Positions 1-6,969 of a DNA stretch of 45,188 nucleotides are shown here, piece by piece. Location: positions 1-45,188 of the IMG/VR virus record IMGVR_UViG_3300021181_000018, one strand, 5' to 3'. Source of the stretch: a virus. The position numbers and the translations under genes were made by a program. Numbering within the stretch: position 1 is the stretch's first letter; each line of letters starts with the position of its first letter. Under the pieces are notes generated by a model. It saw nothing but the letters and a program-made list of their open reading frames with translations. It had not been told where the DNA came from and ran no database searches.

Positions 1-140
1 CAGGCGGAACTCCTCAAGCCATTGCGACATCGTTTTGAACACTTTCAATCGGCCGGTAGACATGCGATTCCAGCAGCCATATAGCCCAGACTCAACGCCG
101 TTATCAGCGAGCGCTAATTTAAGGCCGAGGTTCTTGTAAT
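1..140. repeat. Terminal direct repeat, left copy
   Basis: This 140-base segment recurs at 45049-45188 with one difference: t at 14 versus g at 45062. The terminase gene is in frame across the join, since the offset of 45048 is divisible by 3. The repeat therefore most likely reflects a circular assembly or circularly permuted ends rather than a functional long terminal repeat. The mismatch changes Glu to Ala in TerL. Confidence 0.95.
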
Positions 141-1332
141 CCTGGAATAACTGCGAGCCATCTTTCTGTGAACGTCCTCGGGAAGCAGGATCAATAAATC
201 CTGGAATCCAGTCACCGCGAGCACGAATGCCTGCTGCATGGATAGTCGGCTCGGCTTGGCCGCGCTTATGCTCGCCGGTGAGGAAGAGAACGTCGTTTTG
301 TCGGTCATAAGCCCCCCAGCAAGCTGCGGTGCAGTTCCAGCCAACGTCCATCCCGTAGCCTTGCGGCCAATGAACAGGTATCTGAAATGGCGTAACGAGC
401 AAGTCAGTCTCAGGTACGGGGTAGATAGCGCCGGCGCCAAGCTGCGGTATGCCCTTGCTGCGCGCGTCGCGCTGGTGCGGTGGCAGGCTGTTCCACAATT
501 CTTTCTTCGCGCCTTCGTCCAGGTGCGGTGCGTCATCCCATGTCGCCATGACGATATAGCGGCCAGCCACATCGCTCGTGCCTTCTGGCAGCTTGCCATC
601 CGGAAGGAATTGCAGCACGACGTCACTCATGCCCAGCAGCGGCGTAAACGTCAGCATAATCATGCCGTTATTGGTCATCGTGCGGAGCAAGCATTCGGTG
701 TAGATGTCTAGGCTGGGCTCCTCGTCAAGCCAAATTACATCCTGCTCCGTTCCTTGGAACGCCTCTCGCCTTTGATCGTAGGACTTAAAGATGAGCGTCG
801 AGTCGCCATCTCCCACATGCCGGACATAGACGATTTCGACGGTATCAGCCACGCCCCCAGTTCCCCGGACAATCCGGCTAATTGAGTCACCTGGTATGAG
901 TCCAGTCCCCCACGCTCCAACAGGCCCCAAGAGCTTATGTTGAAGGATTTCTCGAACTGTCTTGCCAGTGTCTCCTGCCGCCCAAGCGCGGATTGGTCTA
1001 TCGAAACGGCGGCCGGTCCACCAATCCGGATATTGACCGGTGAGGTGGAGAGCCATTTCATACCCGCCAACTCCTTCCGTCTTGCCAACGCGATTGGCTG
1101 CGAGCATGAGCCTTTCGCGGTGGCTCGCGCCGGCCGCGAAGAATTCACAGTGCTTCCCATATAGCTCCCTCCGGAGTGGGCCGGTTTCGGGGAAATAGGT
1201 TTGCAGCTTGCGCCTGGATGCGCGACGTTTCGCTTCCTCGATCAGCTGGATTGCCTCTATTTTCTTCGGGCGTGGCAGTTCTTGGAGGCGGGTGATTACG
1301 GCAGGATCGTTCAGCTGCTCTAAAATATTCAC
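1..1332 (-). CDS. terL: Terminase large subunit (N-terminal ~444 codons; gene continues at 45048-44896)
   Basis: TerL is the ATPase-nuclease motor that cuts concatemeric DNA and pumps it through the portal. The reading frame is open from a GTG at 1332, which overlaps the TGA of the small-subunit gene (GTGA), to the window edge. It continues in the right-hand copy to a TGA at 44896, giving about 494 residues in total, a normal length. Visible motifs are a Walker A-like ANRVGKT near residues 79-85, a Walker B stretch (VIWLDEEP) near residue 200, and nuclease aspartates in GMDVGWN (~330) and GFIDPAS (~380), with a C-terminal HLMDATRY. Gene order terS-terL-(decoration-like)-portal-scaffold-coat fits a P22-like head module. 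The break is only where the circle was opened. Confidence 0.93.
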   Translation of the reverse strand, partial: MNILEQLNDPAVITRLQELPRPKKIEAIQLIEEAKRRASRRKLQTYFPETGPLRRELYGKHCEFFAAGASHRERLMLAANRVGKTEGVGGYEMALHLTGQYPDWWTGRRFDRPIRAWAAGDTGKTVREILQHKLLGPVGAWGTGLIPGDSISRIVRGTGGVADTVEIVYVRHVGDGDSTLIFKSYDQRREAFQGTEQDVIWLDEEPSLDIYTECLLRTMTNNGMIMLTFTPLLGMSDVVLQFLPDGKLPEGTSDVAGRYIVMATWDDAPHLDEGAKKELWNSLPPHQRDARSKGIPQLGAGAIYPVPETDLLVTPFQIPVHWPQGYGMDVGWNCTAACWGAYDRQNDVLFLTGEHKRGQAEPTIHAAGIRARGDWIPGFIDPASRGRSQKDGSQLFQDYKNLGLKLALADNGVESGLYGCWNRMSTGRLKVFKTMSQWLEEFRL

Positions 1333-1676
1333 TTTTGCGTCAATTTCGCTATCTTTTCTGCCAAATCCGCATCAGAAAGCTTGTTTATTTCACCGGTTAC
1401 CTCAAGTTTCTCTGTTACCTTGCCCTCGATTCGCTCCGCTCCCTCGCGTAGCATCAGCACCGAAGCCATTTTCCCTTCGAGCATAATCTTTAGGATTGAT
1501 TTCTCTATGTCGCGTCGATTCTTGGCGTTGCGGAATATCTTCTCGAATATCTTTGTGATCGGCGCTTTCTTGGGACGGCCGGCAGGATTTCCGGATTGAC
1601 CGGGCTTGAATGGCTTGAGACCTCTGTATCGCGCGCTGTTACCAGTGTCGCTCTGGGCCTTGGAAACCGGGTCCAT
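1329..1676 (-). CDS. terS: Terminase small subunit-like DNA-binding protein
   Basis: This 115-residue protein lies directly upstream of terL, and its TGA overlaps the terL GTG. It has a basic N-terminal segment with a KPGQSGNPAGRPK-type motif, seen in DUF5681-like phage proteins that often sit in the small-terminase position, followed by a helical, charged C-terminal half. The expected role is recognition of packaging sites and regulation of TerL; this rests on position, size and the motif rather than on a full domain match. The ATG at 1676 overlaps the stop of the preceding gene (ATGA), indicating translational coupling. Confidence 0.72.
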   Translation of the reverse strand: MDPVSKAQSDTGNSARYRGLKPFKPGQSGNPAGRPKKAPITKIFEKIFRNAKNRRDIEKSILKIMLEGKMASVLMLREGAERIEGKVTEKLEVTGEINKLSDADLAEKIAKLTQK

Positions 1677-1882
1677 CAGTCCAAAGCCTTTAGCTTCTTG
1701 ATTGGCACGCGCTGCACGATCGCGCCATGCGCCAGCTTTACCTCGTAGGCCTGCATTGGGGCCAAAGTCTGAATTCGTGCGTTGGGATCCAGATAGGAAG
1801 GGACGACGCCCAGATCCGCATGGATTACCGCTGGCAGGCCGTTATAATTCACCTTGTCGCCGAACTTAAATGCTGCGTCCAC
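1676..1882 (-). CDS. Small SH3-like hypothetical protein
   Basis: A 68-residue protein with short alternating beta-prone segments (FKFGDKVNYNGLPAVI near the N terminus and a KLAHGAIVQRV stretch near the end). This resembles small SH3/KOW-like barrels, but I do not recognise the family. It is coupled to terS by an ATGA overlap and overlaps the preceding gene by 17 bases. Its conserved position upstream of terS suggests a late or packaging-associated accessory; no function is assigned. Confidence 0.7.
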   Translation of the reverse strand: MDAAFKFGDKVNYNGLPAVIHADLGVVPSYLDPNARIQTLAPMQAYEVKLAHGAIVQRVPIKKLKALD

Positions 1883-2042
1883 GCTGCTCCCTCATGAACT
1901 TCTGCCCAGGTGCATTGGCATCGTTGCGGCTGGCGATCACGTGCAGCTGCTCTGGAATCGCAGCAGGGGCCATTACGCGCACGAGGAGCTTCTGGCCGGA
2001 GAGTTCTATTTGCTTTTCGGCTATCTGGATGGGCTTTTTCAT
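1866..2042 (-). CDS. Small hypothetical protein
   Basis: A 58-residue protein (MKKPIQIAEKQI...). The start is placed at the ATG at 2042 because it overlaps the upstream stop as ATGA. A longer version would need a TTG at 2093 and would overlap the previous gene heavily. No strong ribosome-binding site is visible, so expression probably depends on coupling. The C terminus is basic. I do not recognise it. Confidence 0.6.
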   Translation of the reverse strand: MKKPIQIAEKQIELSGQKLLVRVMAPAAIPEQLHVIASRNDANAPGQKFMREQRGRSI

Positions 2043-2239
2043 GCTGCGCGGAACTGAGTTCCACGAAACTGCGTGTAGGTCTTGCCGTGACAACTGATCG
2101 ATGCAGTTATCTGACGCCCTGCTTTCCCATAAATCACTTCCACCGACTTATTGCAGAGCGGGCACCATAGTCCACCGAAGCGATTATTATCGAGAGTGAA
2201 TGGCCATGCCTCATGCACGTTTACGCCATTTATTTTCAA
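2039..2239 (-). CDS. Small CXXC protein (possible zinc binder)
   Basis: About 66 residues with a CPLC knuckle near the middle and a later Cys-His pair (SCHG), consistent with a single zinc site. The start is set at a TTG (2239) that overlaps the upstream TGA as TTGA and has AGGTGA four bases before it; a TTG at 2269 is an alternative but has no properly spaced Shine-Dalgarno. The family is unknown. It sits in a run of tiny overlapping genes leading to terS and terL. Confidence 0.6.
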   Translation of the reverse strand: MKINGVNVHEAWPFTLDNNRFGGLWCPLCNKSVEVIYGKAGRQITASISCHGKTYTQFRGTQFRAA

Positions 2240-2448
2240 GTGCTCACCTGAAGCACCAGCGGGCCGCAATCTCCGCTCTGCGCCACCTTCCAGCTAACTT
2301 TGCGGTTCCGATCGTGCGCAAGGAAAATGGTCATGCCTTTCCAGCGGGCGTCATTCGAGGAGACGAGCTTGCTTGCAGCGGAAGGCGTTAGGTGGTGGGA
2401 TAAACTGCCGTCAGAATTGTAGGCTGCTACCGTCTTGCGCTCTGCCAT
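2236..2448 (-). CDS. Hypothetical protein, first gene of the late (packaging/structural) run
   Basis: A 70-residue protein (MAERKTVAAYNSDG...) with a compact alternating pattern and one Cys. It is the first gene after the only sizeable non-coding gap in this part (2449-2561), which holds a TTGACA-type promoter on the same strand, so it probably opens the late operon. No Shine-Dalgarno is obvious. I do not recognise the family. Confidence 0.65.
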   Translation of the reverse strand: MAERKTVAAYNSDGSLSHHLTPSAASKLVSSNDARWKGMTIFLAHDRNRKVSWKVAQSGDCGPLVLQVST

Positions 2449-2536
2449 TTACAGATGGGGGTGCTTTAATACTCCTGAGGCCGCACGCTTCACTCACCGC
2501 AGCGGGTACGGTAGGGCTGTAACGGTACTACGTGGA

Positions 2537-2565
2537 ATACTGTAGCCAGTTTCACCGCGTGTCAA
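2537..2565 (-). promoter_or_regulatory. Putative sigma70-like promoter for the late operon
   Basis: Reading the minus strand, a perfect TTGACA (2565-2560) is followed after 15 bases by TACAGT, or after 17 bases by CAGTAT. It lies in the 113-base gap before the gene run leading into terS, terL and the capsid genes, and the -35 overlaps the stop codon of the upstream gene. Just downstream is TAGTACCGTT (2530-2521), whose first nine bases also occur at the 14.44 kb control region. Confidence 0.5.
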
Positions 2566-2735
2566 CGACTTACAGGCTTGCCTTGCGGAATCCGTCTATT
2601 AGTTGTGGGTCGCAGGCTTTCAAAGCTCGTGTGCCTCTCTTTGCAGTTTGGACAGCGATAGCGGCGACGGCGAATGCTTCCTCTTTGCCTGCTGTCAATC
2701 GCCTGCATCTTGCGCTGGCAGTTGGGGCAGATCAA
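2562..2735 (-). CDS. NrdR-like zinc-ribbon protein
   Basis: A 57-residue protein starting at a TTG that overlaps the preceding TGA (TTGA). It has a CPNC knuckle, then a DSRQRG...IRRRRYRC segment and a second CPNC, then RHTSFE. This order (two Cys pairs around a DSR and a poly-Arg IRRRR stretch, ending in a T-x-F-E motif) is that of the N-terminal zinc ribbon of NrdR, the repressor of ribonucleotide reductase genes. The ATP-cone domain of NrdR is absent. It may bind DNA at host or phage sites, or it may be only a generic ribbon. The similarity is seen by eye; the function is inferred. Confidence 0.65.
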   Translation of the reverse strand: MICPNCQRKMQAIDSRQRGSIRRRRYRCPNCKERHTSFESLRPTTNRRIPQGKPVSR

Positions 2736-3289
2736 CTAATTTCTCTTCCCAAGTGCTCGAATATCAGCACCCTGACTATTTGGGCAATTTTCACCCAAGT
2801 TGGTGATATATGCGTCCCTGATTTTAATAGGTCGTTTTTAAGCGCTTCAAATGGTCTTCCCTGCTGGTACGCGATGGCTGCGGTAGCGAGATAAAGAGCG
2901 AGACCTTCCTCAAATTCTCCAGCAGGCTGTGCCATGATATTAATGAAAACTTGTTCTCTTTCATTGTTTTCCATTTCACTCCTCGCTTCACCCGGTAAGT
3001 CCGGAAAGTTATCGGCTAGAGAACATATTTTATCGATGATTCCATCGCTAAAACGCGAACCTCCGCCGAATTGCACCTTTTCTATTATGCTGATTGGATC
3101 AATGGGACTTCCTTCTTCGCAAAGGCTCCTCATCGCTTGGAATATTAGTAGGTTTTCCTGATCGATGAAATCTCCTTCCCCAAGACAGCGGTAGTTGATT
3201 TCTTTCATAAGGTTAGGGTTCAAAAGCGCTCTGGCAATCATGGATTCTTCCCACCATTTTTGAAAATCTTTCCCGAATCCATGAGCCAT
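2732..3289 (-). CDS. Stand-alone DnaB-type helicase N-terminal domain protein
   Basis: A 185-residue protein with an excellent ribosome-binding site (GGGAGGAG before the ATG at 3289). Residues ~15-75 match the N-terminal domain of replicative DnaB helicases: a leading A-L-L, a later EGDFIDQENLLIFQAMRSL stretch, then a Glu-Gly-x-Pro-Ile-Asp segment. The C-terminal half is helical and has no Walker A, so no RecA-like ATPase is present here or elsewhere in the window. In DnaB this domain forms the collar that binds primase and loaders, so the protein could recruit or block the host helicase. The domain call is from pattern; the role is inference. Confidence 0.72.
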   Translation of the reverse strand: MAHGFGKDFQKWWEESMIARALLNPNLMKEINYRCLGEGDFIDQENLLIFQAMRSLCEEGSPIDPISIIEKVQFGGGSRFSDGIIDKICSLADNFPDLPGEARSEMENNEREQVFINIMAQPAGEFEEGLALYLATAAIAYQQGRPFEALKNDLLKSGTHISPTWVKIAQIVRVLIFEHLGREIS

Positions 3290-3300
3290 CTTCTCCTCCC

Positions 3301-3639
3301 CTATACCGGCGCCGCGCCGCACAGCCAAGTCTTTAGAAACTCGCGGGCCGTGCCGTCCAGTACTTGCTGCGTGCTGAAGCGCAAAAGCCTGTAGCCGAGC
3401 ATTGCCGCAGTATTATATTTCTCCAAATCTTTCAGGAAGCCTGATCCACGCGTGTGCCTGCCTTGCGTCCAGACTGAGCCTTCGATTTCAACCAGCGTTT
3501 CCTTAATGCTCACGAAGTAATCCGCTCGCCACTCTCGACCGATCGGCAAGCCGAAGCGGAATTCGCTTATATAGGGCAGCCGCAATTCCTTTAGATGCTG
3601 CTCGAGAACAAGGTTCGCTTCGTTCTTGCTGCGCTTCAC
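3301..3639 (-). CDS. PD-(D/E)XK-like endonuclease
   Basis: About 112 residues. A GTG at 3639 gives good spacing from GGGGGAGG; the TTG six bases earlier is too close to it. The pattern FGLPIGREWRADYF...LVEIEGSVW has an Asp followed by Glu-x-Glu, and a later GSGFLKDLEKYNTAAMLGY block is typical of small phage VRR-NUC/restriction-endonuclease-fold nucleases and resolvase-like enzymes. It would cut DNA in recombination or replication and lies just upstream of the DnaB-N gene. Exact substrate unknown. Confidence 0.65.
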   Translation of the reverse strand: MKRSKNEANLVLEQHLKELRLPYISEFRFGLPIGREWRADYFVSIKETLVEIEGSVWTQGRHTRGSGFLKDLEKYNTAAMLGYRLLRFSTQQVLDGTAREFLKTWLCGAAPV

Positions 3640-3659
3640 CGGCAAATCCTCCCCCGCTT

Positions 3660-3749
3660 TTAAGTGCGCCGCGCGGCACGAAACTCCTCCGCCGCAAGTT
3701 CGATGGCTGGCAGCGGTAAGTAAGCTGCAATTTCTTTCAGTCGTTTCAT
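3660..3749 (-). CDS. Very small ORF (29 aa)
   Basis: MKRLKEIAAYLPLPAIELAA-type peptide, basic at both ends and probably one helix. The ATG at 3749 overlaps the upstream TGA as ATGA and is preceded by AGGTGAGG. Coupling and the Shine-Dalgarno support translation. No homolog recognised; it may be a short DNA- or protein-binding helix. Confidence 0.45.
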   Translation of the reverse strand: MKRLKEIAAYLPLPAIELAAEEFRAARRT

Positions 3750-4003
3750 GCCCTCACCTGTCGTGCGGCAATCAATCGCTGGGCCGACGCGCGACTCTTC
3801 TTCTCCAGAAAGCCTTCTGCGAAGATGAAATGCTCGTGGCCTATCTTCTGTCCACTCTCCCAGCGCCGCGTCTCCCCATCCGTCAAGAACTTCGCGGCAA
3901 GTGCTTTCCAGAACGGATGCTGGAAGGCTGAGTTTCTGACTAGCCGCTGAGCAGTGCCAAACTGGCCCGCCGAATCCCGCCTCGATTCACTCGTATCCGC
4001 TAT
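3746..4003 (-). pseudogene. Start-less open frame, possibly frameshifted gene
   Basis: An 85-codon open frame whose C-terminal ~60 codons look like a genuine protein (FQHPFWKALAAKFLTDGE, then an IGHEHFIFAEGFLEKK stretch). It ends in an ATGA overlap with the next gene. There is no ATG or GTG anywhere in it; the only legal start is a TTG at 3886 inside the conserved-looking part, with no Shine-Dalgarno. A GTG that overlaps the upstream stop (GTGA at 3990-3987) opens a different frame reading VNRGGIRRASLALLSG before a stop. A single indel near 3930-3950 would join the two, so either a natural frameshift or a sequencing/assembly error is likely. Confidence 0.5.
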
Positions 4004-4115
4004 TTACGGTGAGGATAACGCTCAGACCATTGCGGAAAAAGTGGAACTGCGGGTGCGCCGTCTCGAAAGCAAACCTGCAATGATTCTTAATTGCTAACGC
4101 GTGTTGATGCCCCAT
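3987..4115 (-). CDS. Small His/Phe-rich hypothetical protein (42 aa)
   Basis: The ATG at 4115 has a strong ribosome-binding site (GGGGAGGAGCG). The product has four His and seven Phe residues and no recognised domain. Its stop overlaps a GTG (GTGA) that begins the apparently broken frame downstream. The start signal is good, but the coding content is not convincing by composition alone. Confidence 0.45.
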   Translation of the reverse strand: MGHQHALAIKNHCRFAFETAHPQFHFFRNGLSVILTVNSGYE

Positions 4116-4206
4116 CGCTCCTCCCCTTTTAAGTGCAGCGGGCCATGCACGGCGCCCCCTACTTTAAGCCTGGCCGCAACTGCTGCTGGAAATCACTCCG
4201 CTTCGA

Positions 4207-4236
4207 CAAAGGGCCTCACGGTGAATTGTGAGACCC
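4207..4236 (-). terminator. Candidate rho-independent terminator
   Basis: On the minus strand a GGGTCTCAC arm pairs with GTGAGGCCC (one G-U wobble) around an eight-base loop and is followed by TTTGT. It lies in the 154-base gap (4116-4269) directly after the 249-residue gene. The T run is short, so termination may be partial. Nothing else is visible in the gap. Confidence 0.5.
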
Positions 4237-4269
4237 CTCCTCGGTTAGACTTTTACTTTCTCCGGCTTC

Positions 4270-5019
4270 TCAATCTTCGTCGTCTTCTTCGTCGGCATTG
4301 GAATTTGCACCGGCTCGGAAATTCCTGTCCGCTTCGTCGTCCCCGTATTCATATCCGTCCTCCTCTGGGTTGTACATCAGTACTGGCTGGTCCATGAAAA
4401 TTGGCACATGAAAAAGCTTCAGCGACTCCAATTCATCGGGTGTGATGTCCGGCAAGACGTGAAACGATTTCGGATAGCAGAATTGCGCGCGCCAGCCCGA
4501 TCCGCCGCGAACGTAACGCCCCCAGCCGGACACACGACCGAAAACAATTGTTCCCACTTTATCTGCGGTGTACGCTCGCATACTCTCGAAATCATCGCCC
4601 GCATAGAAACCACAATGACAATGTTGCGCTGGCACCTCGTGCGTTTTCGTGCAATGCGCTTCGGCGGCAACGTCTGGAAGCCACGAGTGCGGCCCCGGCC
4701 CGTGCGTGTACATTGAGCCAAGCTTTCCTTTTTCCAAACGCCACGCTCGCCAGCCCTCCAGCGCTTCAACCATGTTCACTTCAAACGTGGCTTCATCTGG
4801 CGGTATCGGCGCTGGCCCTCCTCTGTCTAGCCCCATCCACGAATAGGATGAATTGAACAAACTCGACGTGAAAGGATTCCAAAAGTCCGCCATGTAGATG
4901 GTCTTGTTCGGAATCCACAAGCCTGTGGCTGGGTCTTTGTGCATGTCCGAATACATCGGATTCGGCGGCTCTTTGCCGTCTGTCAGTAAAATTCGAGGCG
5001 AGGGAAGCTTATTGTTCAT
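4270..5019 (-). CDS. Hypothetical protein with HCHCGFYA motif
   Basis: 249 residues, ATG at 5019 with AGGAGA at good spacing. The N-terminal half is Pro/Trp/Tyr-rich. Residues ~120-145 hold a Cys-T-K-T-H segment followed by HCHCGFYA, a Cys/His cluster seen in phage and actinobacterial proteins of unknown function that probably binds a metal. The final 30 residues are strongly acidic (a run of Asp/Glu). It precedes a terminator-like hairpin, so it probably ends a transcription unit. No enzymatic role can be assigned. Confidence 0.75.
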   Translation of the reverse strand: MNNKLPSPRILLTDGKEPPNPMYSDMHKDPATGLWIPNKTIYMADFWNPFTSSLFNSSYSWMGLDRGGPAPIPPDEATFEVNMVEALEGWRAWRLEKGKLGSMYTHGPGPHSWLPDVAAEAHCTKTHEVPAQHCHCGFYAGDDFESMRAYTADKVGTIVFGRVSGWGRYVRGGSGWRAQFCYPKSFHVLPDITPDELESLKLFHVPIFMDQPVLMYNPEEDGYEYGDDEADRNFRAGANSNADEEDDED

Positions 5020-5033
5020 TCACGATCTCCTGT

Positions 5034-5050
5034 CGAATGCGAAGCGCACT
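5034..5050. repeat. 17-bp intergenic repeat, copy 1
   Basis: cgaatgcgaagcgcact occurs here and again at 7699-7715. Both copies lie in gaps between minus-strand genes (here 5020-5108), just upstream of a gene with its own Shine-Dalgarno. It may be a regulatory element or RNA-processing site; no promoter consensus is evident. Confidence 0.7.
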
Positions 5051-5108
5051 TAAAGTTCCTGCCTTTTTGCGATTCTCAAGCGAGGGTGACTCGCTGTGCG
5101 TCTACTTC

Positions 5109-5285
5109 TCAAACCGCAGTCAGGGTTTCCCAATCTTCCTGAATGCAGATTCCGCCGCAGTCTGGTACCGGACAGCCGAGAGACCCGTCGCCGTCAACGT
5201 CTGGCTCGCAATCTCCCGCGCGCGTGATCTTCCCGCAGAGCATACATTCCATCCGCACGTCTGTGATGCTCTTCAACTCGTCCAT
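5109..5285 (-). CDS. Small Cys-rich zinc-finger-like protein (58 aa)
   Basis: ATG at 5285 with GAGGAGA six bases upstream. The product has CMLC near residue 14, then three more cysteines around a CPVPDCGGIC segment (residues 38-47). With Cys pairs about 22 residues apart this looks like a rubredoxin- or zinc-ribbon-type knuckle. It is one of several tiny Cys-rich early proteins. No specific family is recognised. Confidence 0.7.
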   Translation of the reverse strand: MDELKSITDVRMECMLCGKITRAGDCEPDVDGDGSLGCPVPDCGGICIQEDWETLTAV

Positions 5286-5309
5286 GCGTTCTCTCCTCGC
5301 GTGCCTGAT

Positions 5310-5489
5310 TTACTGCCCGCGCTCTCGCTTCGTTAGCGGACGCAGTAGTGACATCCAAACAGCTACCATAGGATGTCCGTATAAAATGCAATGGTTCGCA
5401 TCTCCGCAGATTCTTTCAATCCTCTTGTATGACTGATTGCTTTTCACAAACACCACCTGACCCACGCGAAACTTCGGATTACTTTTCAT
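5310..5489 (-). CDS. Small basic protein (59 aa), SH3-like
   Basis: ATG at 5489, overlapping the end of the upstream gene by 11 bases and preceded by GGAG. The start (MKSNPKFRVGQVVFVKSN) resembles small KOW/SH3-like phage proteins in which an RxGQVV strand leads a barrel; the C terminus is basic (RPLTKRERGQ). Function unknown. Confidence 0.62.
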   Translation of the reverse strand: MKSNPKFRVGQVVFVKSNQSYKRIERICGDANHCILYGHPMVAVWMSLLRPLTKRERGQ

Positions 5490-5676
5490 GCCCGTCTCCG
5501 CTCCGGTCCCGTGCAGCGCGTTCTGGAAAGCTACTCACGATTAGCCCCAAGTAATATCCAAGCAGCCAACCCAATGCTAGAACTGCAACCATACGTTCGT
5601 GCGTAAGGTGCCCAAACAAGAAAAACATTGCAGCTAGGGGTAACGGAGCAGCAGTCAATCTAATTACTCGGCTCAT
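5479..5676 (-). CDS. Small membrane protein with two transmembrane segments
   Basis: 65 residues with two hydrophobic stretches (about 7-23 and 30-48) separated by a short polar turn and a charged C terminus, consistent with a helical hairpin in the inner membrane. The ATG overlaps the upstream stop (ATGA) and has a GGAGAGA ribosome-binding site. Candidates are a superinfection-exclusion or holin/antiholin-like protein, but its early-region position argues against lysis. Unknown. Confidence 0.65.
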   Translation of the reverse strand: MSRVIRLTAAPLPLAAMFFLFGHLTHERMVAVLALGWLLGYYLGLIVSSFPERAARDRSGDGHEK

Positions 5677-5930
5677 TTCTCTCTCCGGTCCCGTGCAGGG
5701 GTGGGCCGGGATGCGCGGCGCTTGTGTATTACAAATCGCAAATAATCTCTCCCGAGTTTAGTCAATGAAAACCAATCGCCGCCGCCACGAGAAACCAAAC
5801 CGTGATGCTCCAAAACTTGTACCGTTAGGCTGCGGCGACTAAAAGCAATGTGCATATCTCCGTACTCGGTATTCTCGAAGTCACGCATCATCAAACGCTG
5901 ATGCGGAGTTAGTTTAGGCCAATTACTCAC
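5673..5930 (-). CDS. Winged-helix-like small protein
   Basis: The start is placed at a GTG (5930) nested in the end of the upstream gene and preceded by AGGAG; a longer GTG version from 5975 has no such signal. The 85 residues contain an RSLTVQVLEHHGLVSR segment, a Gly turn and WFSLTKLGRDYL, the helix-wing pattern of winged-helix DNA-binding domains. The ends are basic. It may regulate transcription, but no family is assigned. Confidence 0.6.
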   Translation of the reverse strand: MSNWPKLTPHQRLMMRDFENTEYGDMHIAFSRRSLTVQVLEHHGLVSRGGGDWFSLTKLGRDYLRFVIHKRRASRPTPARDRREK

Positions 5931-6969
5931 CAGTCCGCTCCTTTGGTGCAGGGGTGGGCTGCGCGGCCCGGGCACGCCGGGTAAGGAATTCGTCTATCTC
6001 CGCAGCGCTCTGCCGCTTGAAGTCAATCCCGCAGCATTGCATCTCGCCATCGTCGCCGTAGGGCATGTGAACGCCGGGTATATAGCGTGCGTGATTCAGC
6101 CACAAGAGCCTGCGCCAAGTATCGGATTCGGCCAGCGCCGCACGCAGCTTGGTGCGGATGAAATTAGCGATGTCGTTCGCCTGCGCTTCTCTGTTTGCGT
6201 TTCTCAGTAATAGCCTAATAATCTCCTCGTACAAAGATGCACATTGGCAATCGAGGAATATCTTCCCGCACTTGTCGCAGCCCGGAGTGTTAACGACAAT
6301 CTCACCGGGCTTGCGAAACTCCAGCGTCTCCCCGACCTGTGGTGATGCGGGGGCGGGCATAGCTATGTCTGCTACGAATGTTCCACACACAATATCCGTG
6401 AGTTTTGCGATTCTCGATTCAATGTAACGGTCTGTTTCATTATCCCAGTTGCACGATTCCTGCTCGCGCAGCTGTTGCAACTCCGACAATCGTCCTTTGG
6501 CCGCTGTCCAAAAGTCTCTTTCGGCTTGTCCTGCTTCATCCTGCGCTGGCGGTGGTGATGCGGGGGCGGGCACATGTTCTTCTAAATGTCCGGTTGCTCC
6601 CTCATACGGTAGAACTGGCGGCGTCCCCTGCGCCGGAACGAGGTCGCCCCCGTTGTCCCATAGATGCTCCGTCACCTTCAAATTCTCCCATCCCTGCATG
6701 AATACCATCACGCTTTCCGCATCTTCTCGGCGAGAGAATCGCAGAGCCTTCACGGAATCCCGCGTCCATCTGAATGAACGGGTAGGTTTCAAGGTAACGT
6801 AAGCCCATTCAGAATCGGTGTTCTCGATCAGCCATCCCACTTCTGGTGGCGCTGGCGTCTGCGCCGGAACTTGAGAGGCGAGCGCGGCCACGTGAGCGGC
6901 GTGCTGCTGCTGGCAAGTCATTCCCTTTTCCGCCAAGACGGTATGGCTGTCCGCTTGCTTATCGCTCAT
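5923..6969 (-). CDS. Modular hypothetical protein with Pro-Ala linkers
   Basis: 348 residues, ATG at 6969 with AAGGAG eight bases upstream. Three or four short folded segments are joined by Pro/Ala-rich linkers (PAQTPAPPE near 36-44, PAPASPPPAQDE near 135, PAPASP near 205), and the linker DNA repeats a gcgggggcgggca core. A CDKCGKIFLDCQC cluster near residue 230 is a probable zinc site; a second Cys pair lies near 315. The pattern suggests an assembly of phage mini-domains shuffled through GC-rich linkers. No function can be assigned. Confidence 0.7.
   Translation of the reverse strand: MSDKQADSHTVLAEKGMTCQQQHAAHVAALASQVPAQTPAPPEVGWLIENTDSEWAYVTLKPTRSFRWTRDSVKALRFSRREDAESVMVFMQGWENLKVTEHLWDNGGDLVPAQGTPPVLPYEGATGHLEEHVPAPASPPPAQDEAGQAERDFWTAAKGRLSELQQLREQESCNWDNETDRYIESRIAKLTDIVCGTFVADIAMPAPASPQVGETLEFRKPGEIVVNTPGCDKCGKIFLDCQCASLYEEIIRLLLRNANREAQANDIANFIRTKLRAALAESDTWRRLLWLNHARYIPGVHMPYGDDGEMQCCGIDFKRQSAAEIDEFLTRRARAAQPTPAPKERTGE

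Noticed and set aside
114-711. Open frames on both strands inside the terminase region (minus 114-626, plus 238-711)
   Set aside because: They are out of frame with the clear terminase motifs and rich in Arg/Ala/Pro, as expected of antisense shadows.
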